The notes: generated by a model from the sequence alone, not told the origin. A stretch of 12,646 nt of DNA from Verrucomicrobiota bacterium (GCA_947464705.1 CANHYD010000028.1:1-12646), one strand, 5' to 3'. Shown: positions 1-8,283, counted from the first letter of the stretch. A program made the numbers and translations.

Positions 1-308
1 AGGCTCGGGCCCTACCGGGTGTGGCAGCGGCCTGAGGGCCGCTGGTGGAGATTTGGGCCAGGAGGCCGGCGGGTCTGGTAGGGACGGTGTCTCACCGTCC
101 GTTCCCTGGGTCGTCGGGCGAGGTGGGGATGGCCCGTGGGACACGGGCCCTACCGGGGGGTGGCAGCGGCCCGGGGCCGCTGGTGGAGATTTGGGCTAGG
201 AGGCCGGCGGGTCTGGTAGGGACGGTGTCTCACCGTCCGGTGCCTGGCCCGCCGGGTGGGGTGGGGACGGCCCGAGAGACTCGGGCCCTACCGGGGGGGG
301 GGCAGCGG
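1..308. repeat. 138-bp tandem repeat, two full copies plus a partial third
   Basis: The element CGGGCCCTACCGGG recurs at 6, 144 and 282, a period of exactly 138 bp. Copies span about 1-138, 139-276 and 277-308, and the left edge is cut by the window. Each unit carries three short-loop hairpins: CAGCGGCC/GGCCGCTG (25-32/37-44 and 164-171/175-182), GGACGGTG-TCT-CACCGTCC (82-100 and 220-238), and a junction stem GGCCCGTG/CACGGGCC (131-138/142-149) that becomes GGCCCGAG/CTCGGGCC (269-276/280-287) in the next copy. The third copy holds a G10 run (293-302) and then diverges. Because 138 is a multiple of three, one frame stays open and spells a repetitive peptide, but nothing suggests translation. 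It lies downstream of the ceramidase-like gene. Palindromic intergenic repeats of this style are known in Verrucomicrobiota; the role is unknown. Confidence 0.85.
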
Positions 309-439
309 ACTGGGGAGGCGAATGCGCGATGGACTGGGTCTAGCGGTGCAGGCGCAAGACTCCATTGCCCGAATGGCTGGGAACTTTGAGCACCGTCTTG
401 GGTGCCACAGGGCGAGCGGCCTGCCTGCCGACCGATGCA

Positions 440-1960
440 CTACTTCAGCGCCTCGCACTGGCGACGCAAGGCCTGGTGGAGAATCCACGCGGTGTCTGGG
501 CCCACTGAATTCACCTCGCCGTAGGGAGCGCCGGGGGCTCCGAACAGGTGCGGAGGCTCGTTGTCCCACTCCGACTTGGGAATGATGTAGCCGATCTCAT
601 CGTTGGCCAAACCCAGCACGAATTTCACCCGACCGGGCATGAGTTCGCGCAGCGGAGGGACTTCCAGTGGTTCGATGTCGTAGTCGCCCCCCGGGGCCCG
701 AACGATGCCGCCGTTGACGATCTCGGGATAGACCTCGCCGGGAATGCAGGCCATGGAGACTTCCCCGAGCCACAAGATGCCCACCTCGGTTCGAAAGTGC
801 AGCCAGCGGCTGTGACCCCGATCGAGCAGGCCCAGCATCGAGGCCAGCATAAAGCCGGTGTTGCGTAGCGGGAGGTCTAGGGTCCGGACCTCGATGCCGA
901 TGGGCAGAGCGGCGACGCCCGCATCCTTGGCCGAGGCAATCCGGTCGAGGATGCGCGAGGCGATCTGGTTGCCGACCGCCCGGGTCTTGTCATGCGAGGG
1001 CTCCTTGAAATCGGTCTTCAGGAACGGGTCGTGCACGGTCACCGAGGGGTGCGTGGTCATGAGGCCGCCGACCGCGCCGTTGACATAGACATGCACACCA
1101 CCGAGCCCCGGCTTGTGCAGTGTGCCTCCGTAGCGGATGCCCTTTTCGAGGGACTCCCGAATGATTCCGGGAAAATCGGCCGTGATGTCGCGATTGTCGG
1201 ACCACGGCGTCTCCGGATGATTGGCCCAGCCCACCAGGGTTCCCAGGGTCTTGCCTCCGGTCGCATCGACGAAGTGCAGGACCCGAACATCGGGGTCGTA
1301 AACCTCGGGCTTGCGTGTGTCGGCCACCAGCCCGGCGGGCGACACGGTCAACTCATGAGCCGCCATGCGGGCCGGTTGGAGGGCCTTCACCGCATCGTTG
1401 ACCACTCCGACGCAGGCGGCGATGACCTGCTCACGGTAGCGGGGGTTGACCCCGGAATGGAAGGGGTCGGGTCCCCAGAGCCCCAGGAGGTCGGGGGTCG
1501 AGTGGTTGTGCGTCGAGCAGACCACCGTGTAGTCGACCTTCAGATCGGCCGAGAGGCGCTTGCGCACGGCGACCACGTCGTCATGGAAGAACCCGATGGC
1601 GTCGATGGAAACAAGAGCGATCCGGTGCTGGCCGTTGTCGATCACCACACCCACCGCCTCGAGGTTGTCGTGGATGTTGGTGGCCGAGCGGCCTTGGCTG
1701 AACCCCGCCATCCACACCGGTTCGGCTGGGTTCTTCAGGTCCGGATTGAGATCACGCCGGCCGAAGCCGACCTTCAGCAAGCCCGTTGCTCCTGCGGTCG
1801 CAGGGTGCGGATGGTGCAGTTCGACCGAGTAACCGGGTTGGCGATCGCGGGTGACCCAAAGGAAACGGGCCACCACGGCCGCCACCAAGAGGACGGTCGA
1901 CACCGCCAACCCGCGGAGCAGGCGTTTCCAGAGAGCAGGCTTGGCAGAGGGGCGGGACAT
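440..1960 (-). CDS. Membrane-anchored neutral/alkaline ceramidase-like protein
   Basis: 506 residues related to the N-terminal domain of neutral/alkaline non-lysosomal ceramidases, zinc enzymes that hydrolyse the amide bond of ceramide. A hydrophobic segment at residues 17-35 after a basic start suggests a signal anchor with the rest outside the cytoplasm. Zinc ligands of the family can be matched by motif: His151 in THNHS (149-154), His248 in ANHPE, Glu409 in PGE, and Tyr458 in IGYIIP. The region that carries the catalytic serine in true ceramidases (GDVSP-like) reads GGLMTT at 298-303, so the nucleophile seems absent. The protein is shorter than full ceramidases and lacks their C-terminal beta-sandwich. 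It starts at ATG 1960 with no clear Shine-Dalgarno and lies 69 bp after the oxidoreductase gene on the same strand, a probable operon. Family assignment is fairly sure; the substrate is not. Confidence 0.85.
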   Translation of the reverse strand: MSRPSAKPALWKRLLRGLAVSTVLLVAAVVARFLWVTRDRQPGYSVELHHPHPATAGATGLLKVGFGRRDLNPDLKNPAEPVWMAGFSQGRSATNIHDNLEAVGVVIDNGQHRIALVSIDAIGFFHDDVVAVRKRLSADLKVDYTVVCSTHNHSTPDLLGLWGPDPFHSGVNPRYREQVIAACVGVVNDAVKALQPARMAAHELTVSPAGLVADTRKPEVYDPDVRVLHFVDATGGKTLGTLVGWANHPETPWSDNRDITADFPGIIRESLEKGIRYGGTLHKPGLGGVHVYVNGAVGGLMTTHPSVTVHDPFLKTDFKEPSHDKTRAVGNQIASRILDRIASAKDAGVAALPIGIEVRTLDLPLRNTGFMLASMLGLLDRGHSRWLHFRTEVGILWLGEVSMACIPGEVYPEIVNGGIVRAPGGDYDIEPLEVPPLRELMPGRVKFVLGLANDEIGYIIPKSEWDNEPPHLFGAPGAPYGEVNSVGPDTAWILHQALRRQCEALK

Positions 1961-2029
1961 GCGGAGACGCTACGGGGCGAACGGTTCGGCGCAATGCGTC
2001 AGAAGGGCAGGGCCCGCTGATGGGCTCGC

Positions 2030-3352
2030 TCAGACGTTGAGCAACTCCTTGGGGATCTCCACGCGGCCGCCCTTGAGCACCGCTTCCTGGGCCTTGGCAG
2101 CCATCACCACGGCCCGGTAACCCACCTCGGCGCTGGCGTCGGGTTTGGTGCCGTCGTTGACGTGCTCGACGAATTTCTCCAGCGCGTAGCGCACGGGTGA
2201 ATCGGTCTCCGAGGCCGCCTCGGCCGGCTTCTTGCCCTGAGCCAAGATCTTCGTGGCATTGGCGACCAGAGCGATGCCGGAGTCGGTCAGAAAGTCTTCC
2301 TTGCGGGCATAGACTTCCCAGCCGAGCAATTCAGCGTCGGATTCCTTGAACATCCAGGCTCGGTTGTCGCGGATGAGCACCGCGGCCGAGGCTCCGAAGT
2401 AGATGTCGTGCTCGCCTTCGAACGAGTTGGCCAGCGTGGCGCTCCAGGAGTGGCGGACACCGTTGGCGAACTCCACCACCACGTGGACCGTGTCGGCCAC
2501 CTCGCGGTCATCCTGCCACTGGGTGATACCGCCGAACCCGGTCACCGAAACCGGGGTGCTGCCCAGGTACCATCCGGCCGTGTCGAGGCTGTGGATGCCG
2601 ATCTCGCCGACCAACCCGAGTGAGGTCTCCTTGTAGAGGCGCCAGTTGAGGGCCTTTTCGCGGTCGGGATTGGGAGAGGCCTTGCGCCAGCTGGTCTTCT
2701 TGTTCCATTGGCCGCGGCTCATTGCGGGTTTTCCGGTGGCGCCGGTGCGAATGAACTTCAGCACATGGTGGTGCTGGGGATTCTCGCGGAACTGCATGCC
2801 GGCCTGGAAAATTTGCTTGGCGGGCAGCGCGGCGGCGGCCTGCGCGATGGCTCGGGCATCGTCGATGGTGTGGGCGATGGGGGCCTCGAGGTACACGTGC
2901 TTGCCAGCCTTCATGGCGGCGAGGGCCAGATCCTTGTGCTGGTGCGTGGGCGTGGCAATGACCACCGCTTGGACGTTCGCGTCGGCCAAGAGCTCTTCAG
3001 CGGTGGCGTATCCTTTAGCTTGCGGAGCGGCGTCGGCGGCGCGCTTCAGAGTCGACTTGTAATGGTCACAAATGGCGACCACGGGTGCATTGGGCAACTT
3101 GCCGAGGTGCGTGATAATGTCGCGCCCTTGCGGTCCCAGGCCGATGACACCGAATTTCACGGGCGGGCCCACCGGCTTCTCCTTGTAGCCCGGGTCGGCC
3201 TTCGGCGGCGGCAGTGTCTTGTCGCCGGCGGCCTTGGCGGCCTCGTCGGCGGTGATAGGCACGGCCCCCATCAGCGCCAACATGCTGGCCATGGAAGCCC
3301 CCTTGAAGAAGGTGCGGCGATTGAGATCCGTTCCGTGCGAGTCGTTCTGCAT
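2030..3352 (-). CDS. Tat-exported Gfo/Idh/MocA family oxidoreductase
   Basis: 440 residues. The twin-arginine signal NRRTFFKG lies at 11-18, followed by a hydrophobic stretch to about 31, so folded export with bound cofactor is expected. A linker then leads to the NAD(P)-binding Rossmann fold with GVIGLGPQG at 68-76. The C-terminal alpha/beta substrate domain contains GEIGIHSLD (249-257), whose His254 matches the conserved catalytic histidine of the family. The motif that is normally Glu-Lys-Pro reads Glu-Ala-Pro (156-158, codon GCC at 2882-2884), so the usual active-site lysine is missing. These enzymes oxidise or reduce sugars or inositol-like compounds; the substrate here cannot be read. 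It starts at ATG 3350-3352 without an evident Shine-Dalgarno, is divergent from uvrB across 142 bp, and precedes the ceramidase-like gene in the same direction. Confidence 0.92.
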   Translation of the reverse strand: MQNDSHGTDLNRRTFFKGASMASMLALMGAVPITADEAAKAAGDKTLPPPKADPGYKEKPVGPPVKFGVIGLGPQGRDIITHLGKLPNAPVVAICDHYKSTLKRAADAAPQAKGYATAEELLADANVQAVVIATPTHQHKDLALAAMKAGKHVYLEAPIAHTIDDARAIAQAAAALPAKQIFQAGMQFRENPQHHHVLKFIRTGATGKPAMSRGQWNKKTSWRKASPNPDREKALNWRLYKETSLGLVGEIGIHSLDTAGWYLGSTPVSVTGFGGITQWQDDREVADTVHVVVEFANGVRHSWSATLANSFEGEHDIYFGASAAVLIRDNRAWMFKESDAELLGWEVYARKEDFLTDSGIALVANATKILAQGKKPAEAASETDSPVRYALEKFVEHVNDGTKPDASAEVGYRAVVMAAKAQEAVLKGGRVEIPKELLNV

Positions 3353-3485
3353 AGGAGAGTTGCGGAAACCTTAAAGGGAGCGCCCTGGGAAGCAAACGGT
3401 TCAGAGCTTCCGAAGAGTTATTGTCTGATCGCAGGTTTATCAGGTTCGGAGCGAGCTTTCGCCCCTGGGTTTGGCTTGTTAGGCT

Positions 3486-3490
3486 GGAGG
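3486..3490 (+). promoter_or_regulatory. Shine-Dalgarno of uvrB
   Basis: GGAGG sits four bases before GTG 3495. It supports the GTG codon as the uvrB start and is one of only two clear ribosome-binding sites in the window. No convincing -35/-10 pair or LexA-type box was found in the 3353-3494 divergent spacer. Confidence 0.7.
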
Positions 3491-3494
3491 TGAC

Positions 3495-5561
3495 GTGTCC
3501 GACAGCCTCTTTCAGCTCAAATCCGACTATGCTCCCGCCGGCGACCAGCCAGCAGCGATCGCCAAGCTCGTGGCGGGGTTGCAGCGAGGAGAGCCGCATC
3601 AGGTGCTGCTTGGGGTGACCGGGTCGGGCAAGACCTTCACCATGGCTAACGTGGTGGCTCAGTTAGGTCGGCCAACCTTGGTCTTGTCCCACAACAAGAC
3701 CCTGGCAGCCCAGCTCTACGCGGAGTTCAAGAGCTTCTTCCCGGACAACGCGGTCGAGTACTTCGTTAGCTACTTCGACTTCTACCAACCCGAGGCCTAC
3801 ATCCCGCGCACCGATACCTTCATCGAGAAGGACAGCAGCGTGAACGAGGAGATCGAGCGCCTGCGGCTCTCCACCATGAACTCGCTGCTGTCGCGACGCG
3901 ATGTCCTGGTGGTGGCTTCGGTGTCGTGCATTTACGGCATTGGCGACCGGCGCGACTACGAGAGCATGGTCATCCCGCTGCGGATCGGTCAGTTGCTCAG
4001 CCGGGAGCAACTGCTCGCGCGGTTGGTGGACCTTCAGTATTCGCGCAACGACTTCGATCTCACCCGGGGCAAGTTTCGTGTGCGCGGCGATGTGGTGGAA
4101 CTGCACCCGGCCTACACGGAAGACGCCCTGCGCATCGAGTTCTTCGGCGAAGAATTGGAGCGGTTCACGCGCTTTGATCCGCTCACGGGCGACGCGCTGG
4201 AATCGATGGATGCCATCAACATCTTCCCGAGCAAGCAGTTCGCCACACCGCAGGAGAAGATCAACGCGGCCATTCTCTCCATCCGAGAAGAACTGGGTCT
4301 GCGCATCGCGGAGTTCGAGAAGGAAGGCAAGCTGCTCGAGGCTCAGCGCATCAAGATGCGGTGCGAGTTCGATTTGGAGCAGTTGCAGGAACTCGGGTTC
4401 TGCTCGGGTATCGAAAATTACTCCCGCCAAATCTCGGGTCGGCCCAAGGGGTCTCGCCCGGGTACGTTGATGGATTTCTTTCCGGAAGATTTCATCCTCT
4501 TAATCGACGAGTCCCACGCGACGTTACCTCAGGTGGGCGGGATGCATGCCGGAGATTTTGCCCGCAAAACCGTTCTGGTGAACCATGGCTTCCGCTTGCC
4601 CAGTGCGCTGGACAATCGGCCTCTCAATTTCGAGGAGTTTCGATCCCTCATGGGGCAGGCGGTGCACATCAGCGCGACCCCAGGTCCGTTGGAAATGGGG
4701 TGGGCAGGGCCGACCAATGTGGCCGAGCAAATTGTCCGCCCGACCGGGTTGGTGGATCCCCTGGTGGAGATCAAGCCCCTGAAGGGCCAAATCGACGACT
4801 TGCTGCACGAAGCACGGATCACCATTGAACGCGGCGAGCGGGTGCTGGTGACCACCCTGACCAAGCGGACGGCCGAGGAGTTGACCGATTACCTCCGCGA
4901 TCTCGGCGTCAACGTGCGCTACTTGCACAGCGAGATCGACGCCATCGAGCGGGTCGAGATCTTGCGGGCGCTGCGCAAGGGAGAATGCGATGTTCTGGTC
5001 GGCATTAACCTTTTGCGGGAAGGCTTGGATCTTCCGGAAGTCTCTCTGGTGGCCATCCTCGACGCCGACAAGGAGGGCTACCTGCGCAGCACCACGAGCC
5101 TCATCCAGACGGCCGGCCGCGCCGCCCGGCATTTGAACGGGCGGGTGATTTTGTACGCCGACAATCGGACTCAGAGCATCCAGAAGTTCTTGGCGGTGGC
5201 CGATTACCGCCGGCAGAAGCAGATGGCGTACAACAAGACCCACAACATTACGCCGCGCAGTGTGAAGCGCAGCATCGAGGACGGACTGAGTAGCGCGGGG
5301 GCGGGACGCAGTGCGGCCGCGGCCATCCTCAACGACAGCGTCGAACACATCGACCTGACGGCGACCATCCGCGAGTTGGAGGGCGAGATGATCGAAGCCT
5401 CCAACAATTTGGAGTTTGAAAAGGCCGCCCTCTTGCGGGATCAGATCCGCGAACTGAGGAGCCGCCTGAGCGGGTCGGAGACCAAGAGCCCCGGGGCAGG
5501 GGAGCGAGCTCGATCCGACGATGCCAAAGCCCGCCGTAAGGGGCGCGGACGCTCTCGTTGA
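3495..5561 (+). CDS. uvrB: Excinuclease ABC subunit UvrB
   Basis: 688 residues, full length for UvrB, the cytoplasmic damage-verification helicase of nucleotide excision repair that works with UvrA and recruits UvrC. Visible in order: Walker A GVTGSGKT (about 40-47); the beta-hairpin region with FDFYQPEAYIPRTDTFIEKD (about 94-113) that inserts into DNA; the UvrA-interaction/domain 2 region; helicase motif II IDESH (about 338-342); ISATPG (about 393-398); motif V GINLLREGLDLPEVSLV; motif VI QTAGRAAR; and a C-terminal UVR domain (about 625-656) with FEKAALLRDQI for UvrC contact. A basic, low-complexity tail of about 30 residues follows. The start is GTG 3495, supported by GGAGG. The 3' end converges with the dehydrogenase-like gene, leaving only 31 bp. 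Identity is unambiguous. Confidence 0.98.
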   Translation: MSDSLFQLKSDYAPAGDQPAAIAKLVAGLQRGEPHQVLLGVTGSGKTFTMANVVAQLGRPTLVLSHNKTLAAQLYAEFKSFFPDNAVEYFVSYFDFYQPEAYIPRTDTFIEKDSSVNEEIERLRLSTMNSLLSRRDVLVVASVSCIYGIGDRRDYESMVIPLRIGQLLSREQLLARLVDLQYSRNDFDLTRGKFRVRGDVVELHPAYTEDALRIEFFGEELERFTRFDPLTGDALESMDAINIFPSKQFATPQEKINAAILSIREELGLRIAEFEKEGKLLEAQRIKMRCEFDLEQLQELGFCSGIENYSRQISGRPKGSRPGTLMDFFPEDFILLIDESHATLPQVGGMHAGDFARKTVLVNHGFRLPSALDNRPLNFEEFRSLMGQAVHISATPGPLEMGWAGPTNVAEQIVRPTGLVDPLVEIKPLKGQIDDLLHEARITIERGERVLVTTLTKRTAEELTDYLRDLGVNVRYLHSEIDAIERVEILRALRKGECDVLVGINLLREGLDLPEVSLVAILDADKEGYLRSTTSLIQTAGRAARHLNGRVILYADNRTQSIQKFLAVADYRRQKQMAYNKTHNITPRSVKRSIEDGLSSAGAGRSAAAAILNDSVEHIDLTATIRELEGEMIEASNNLEFEKAALLRDQIRELRSRLSGSETKSPGAGERARSDDAKARRKGRGRSR

Positions 5562-5595
5562 ACCGGGCGCCCGCGCGGACCGCTGAAACGGTTCA
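5559..5595. terminator. Possible shared terminator between convergent genes
   Basis: TGAACCG (5559-5565) and CGGTTCA (5589-5595) form a perfect inverted repeat whose outer bases are the two stop codons themselves. The GC-rich loop of 23 bases also contains ACCG/CGGT (5579-5582/5589-5592) as an alternative stem. There is no T-run on either side, so intrinsic termination is uncertain. Confidence 0.3.
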
Positions 5596-8202
5596 GTTCT
5601 TGGCCAGAGCCATTTGGGTCAGTCGGCGGGCAATGAATTCGCGGACCTTGGGGATCTTGCACTCCTGGAGCAATTGGGTGGCCCGGTCGGCGTCGGTGGA
5701 GACGGGGCCCTCGGTGGCATACCAATAGAGCAGGGGCAGGTTGAAGTCGCTCGAGTCCTCCCCGTGGCTGAGCAGTGCCTTGAGGATGTCCCACCGTTGT
5801 GCCACCGGCACCCGCTGGGCGGCGCTGGCCACGGCCCGGCGGACGACCGGGGAGGGGTCTTCGGTCGCCAAGGCGACCAGAGCCTCGACGGAGCTGCCCG
5901 CCAACTGCTCGAAGGTCGACTCGTTAAAGAGCATGCCGGAGTGTTCGAAAAAGGTTTGCACGGTCCAGGCGCGGATCTGGGGCTCGGGGTCGCGGATCCA
6001 CCGGGCGGCGTCCTCGGGCAAAATACGGCCGGTCAGGTGCAGGGCCCACAGCGCCCGGAGGCGTGAGGGCACGTCGCCTGAGCCATCCACCGCGTCATGC
6101 AGCGACTCGAGGGCGGGCAATTTGTCGGCGGCCTTGCGGGTACGCGCATAATCACGGATGCCGGCCGGCAGCTCGTCCACCGATTCCTGAGCGCCGGCAG
6201 CAGCCACCCGCTCCTGCAGCACGCGGCGCGCGTGGCGGCTGAGCCATTCGTTCTTCGATCCTACCAGTGAGACCAACTGGGCCGGGGTCAACGTGGTCAG
6301 ATTGGTGCGAACCACCGGTTGGTTCTGGTAGACGACCTTGTAGATGCGGCCGCTGGTATGGTCATGGCCGTCGTCCCGGCCGTGATGGCACTGGTTGGCG
6401 TCGTACCAATCGATCACAAAAACGCTGCCGTCCGGGTCGAGTCGTTGGTTGAGCGTCTGCGACCAGCGGTCGTTGAAGTTCAGAAGGTCTTGGCCGTGCT
6501 TGCCCACATAGCCGGAGCCACGGGCGACAGGCAGGTCGACGTTCATACGCTGGCCATGGATGTTTCCGATGATCAGGTTGTTGCGATACGAAGCCGGCCA
6601 GCTGGTCCCCAAGTAGCAGAGCATGCCAGCGTGGGCATGGCCGCCGCCCATGGCGTCGCTGCGCCCATTGGCCGCGTGAGGCCCGGCCGCACCGGCCCAA
6701 TGCACATGGTCGGCGTGAGTGCCGATGTCTTCGTAGACGTAGGGGAAGATGCTCTTGCGACTGCGTTGATCCCGGTGCTTGGCGTTGCGCTGCGTCTCGT
6801 CACGATTGTAGGTGTAATGCTCGCCGCCCTGCCGGAGGACCCGAGCTCCTTGGATCATGTGGAAGAGGTGCGGAATGACGCACATTTCGGACCAGAGGTT
6901 ACCGTACTCGTCGAAGTCGATGCCCCACGGATTGCTGCCGCCCTCGGTGAAAATCTCGAATCGGTGGGTTACCGGGTGGTAGCGCCAGACACCGGCATCG
7001 ACCCACTGCCGATCGTTTTCGGTGGACCCTGGCTTGCCGACATGGGACGGGCAGAACACCCCGTGGCATCCATAGAGCCAACCATCGGGACCCCAGTTGA
7101 AGGTGTTGAGCGTCTCGTGGGTATCGGCGGTGTAGTTCCAACCATCGAGCAGGATCTGCGGATCACCGGCCGGCTTGGGGGCATCGCCGTCGGCAATGGG
7201 GATGAACATCAGGTACGGAGCCGCACCGACCCAAAGACCGCCGAAGCCGAACTCCATTCCGGAAATCAGGTTTACGTTTTCCAGGAATACCGTGCGCTTG
7301 TCGGCCTTGTGGTCGCCGTCGGTGTCCTCAAACACGAGGATGCGATCTTTGCCCGAAAAGATGTCTTTGCGGAGCTGCTCCGGCGTTCCCTGGGCAGGCG
7401 GGTGTCCGACGCGCTTGGGATAGCTCAAGCCTTCCGCCACCCAGAGGCGGCCGCGATGATCTTCGCAGAAGGCGATGGGGTTGCGAATGTCGGGCTCGGA
7501 GGCAAAGACATGCATCGCGAAGCCGGAGGGCAGCGTGGCCTTGGCTGCAGAGTCGGCCGCCGAGAGCCCCGCAAAGAGCACCTGATCGGCCGGCGGTGGC
7601 GTGTTCTTGGTGGTGTCCTTGAGAGACAACTCGTTGGGAAGCACCGGTCGCTCGGAATGGAAGCGGAAGTTGTCGAAATTGACGTGTCCCCAGTGGCCCG
7701 AGCGATCGTCCACCAAACGCACAAGGATCTGTTTGCCCATCAGGCCCTTGAGCTCGACGACCACAGGGCGGAGGGTTTCACTCTCGGTGCCCGAGATCTT
7801 GAAAAAGGTCTGGCCTGTCGCCGAATCCACCAGTTCCACCCGCGTTTCGGGCCACGGACCACCAGCGACCAGAAAGCTGGCCCACGGATGGGTGACCTTG
7901 AAGGGCACCGAGGTGAGCGTTCCCTTGGGGTCGTCGCCCACGCGTTCGAAACCACCGATCCAGAAGTCACCCTCGTGGTTGGACTTCATATCCCCGCGTC
8001 TCTGGGCCACGACATCGCCGCGGATCGGCAATTGCTCGAAGGCCTTGCCGGTCGCCTGCCAGTCGCGCAGGTCTCCCGCTTCGAATCCCAGATTCAGGGG
8101 CCGCCCGTCGGCAGCTTTGGGGATGACCGCATCGGCGAAGGCCAACGGCAGCGCTTGTGCCGAGAAAACGGCAGCCAAAAGGGCCGCGCGGAAAAGCTTC
8201 AT
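5593..8202 (-). CDS. Secreted PVC-type membrane-bound dehydrogenase-like protein (beta-propeller + HEAT)
   Basis: 869 residues from ATG 8202. Residues 1-24 form a typical Sec signal peptide ending in a run like LPLAFADA. Residues 37-182 look like a galactose-binding/jelly-roll module (GFEAGDLRDWQ, DFWIGGFE, HVNFDNFRF). Residues 225-625 are the beta-propeller of the PVC 'membrane-bound dehydrogenase' family (GFAMHVFASEPDIRNP, LWVAEG, a Ca-loop-like DTDGDHKAD at 293-301, WGPDGWLYG, GSNPWGIDFDEYGNLW, DGSVFVIDWYD). Residues about 637-869 are helical with HEAT-like repeats (LRALWALHL, PSPVVRRAVASAAQR). No CxxCH haem motif occurs, so the cytochrome c domain found in many relatives is missing. The reading frame stays open to ATG 8424, but the extra 74 residues are not signal-like and would span the TATAAT box at 8260-8265, so the inner ATG is preferred. 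Enzymatic function in this family is largely unproven. Confidence 0.92.
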   Translation of the reverse strand: MKLFRAALLAAVFSAQALPLAFADAVIPKAADGRPLNLGFEAGDLRDWQATGKAFEQLPIRGDVVAQRRGDMKSNHEGDFWIGGFERVGDDPKGTLTSVPFKVTHPWASFLVAGGPWPETRVELVDSATGQTFFKISGTESETLRPVVVELKGLMGKQILVRLVDDRSGHWGHVNFDNFRFHSERPVLPNELSLKDTTKNTPPPADQVLFAGLSAADSAAKATLPSGFAMHVFASEPDIRNPIAFCEDHRGRLWVAEGLSYPKRVGHPPAQGTPEQLRKDIFSGKDRILVFEDTDGDHKADKRTVFLENVNLISGMEFGFGGLWVGAAPYLMFIPIADGDAPKPAGDPQILLDGWNYTADTHETLNTFNWGPDGWLYGCHGVFCPSHVGKPGSTENDRQWVDAGVWRYHPVTHRFEIFTEGGSNPWGIDFDEYGNLWSEMCVIPHLFHMIQGARVLRQGGEHYTYNRDETQRNAKHRDQRSRKSIFPYVYEDIGTHADHVHWAGAAGPHAANGRSDAMGGGHAHAGMLCYLGTSWPASYRNNLIIGNIHGQRMNVDLPVARGSGYVGKHGQDLLNFNDRWSQTLNQRLDPDGSVFVIDWYDANQCHHGRDDGHDHTSGRIYKVVYQNQPVVRTNLTTLTPAQLVSLVGSKNEWLSRHARRVLQERVAAAGAQESVDELPAGIRDYARTRKAADKLPALESLHDAVDGSGDVPSRLRALWALHLTGRILPEDAARWIRDPEPQIRAWTVQTFFEHSGMLFNESTFEQLAGSSVEALVALATEDPSPVVRRAVASAAQRVPVAQRWDILKALLSHGEDSSDFNLPLLYWYATEGPVSTDADRATQLLQECKIPKVREFIARRLTQMALAKN

Positions 8203-8259
8203 GGACCGAGTTTGGGAGGTGCCTTTTACAAGGCCAGCCCAATTGCTACATCCTTGGAG

Positions 8260-8283
8260 ATTATACACGAACGCGGCCGTCAA
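8260..8283 (-). promoter_or_regulatory. Candidate promoter of the dehydrogenase-like gene
   Basis: The minus strand carries a perfect TATAAT at 8265-8260, preceded directly by TG. A TTGACG at 8283-8278 is only 12 bases upstream, too close for a standard -35 element, so recognition would rest mainly on the -10. Transcription from about 8253 would leave a leader of about 50 bases before ATG 8202. Confidence 0.45.

Noticed and set aside
45..389. Plus-strand reading frame with repeated WARRPAGLVGTVSHRP peptide
   Set aside because: It is the translation of the 138-bp DNA repeat, open only because the period is a multiple of three. It has no ribosome-binding site and no protein family character.
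992..2020. 342-residue plus-strand frame
   Set aside because: Antisense shadow of the ceramidase-like gene; high G+C at third positions keeps the opposite frame open.
3353..3494. LexA/SOS box ahead of uvrB
   Set aside because: Searched by eye for CGAAC-N4-GTTCG and CTGT-N8-ACAG type dyads; none found. The LexA site of this lineage is not known to me.
4524..5348. 274-residue minus-strand frame
   Set aside because: Antisense to conserved helicase motifs of uvrB, with no family features.
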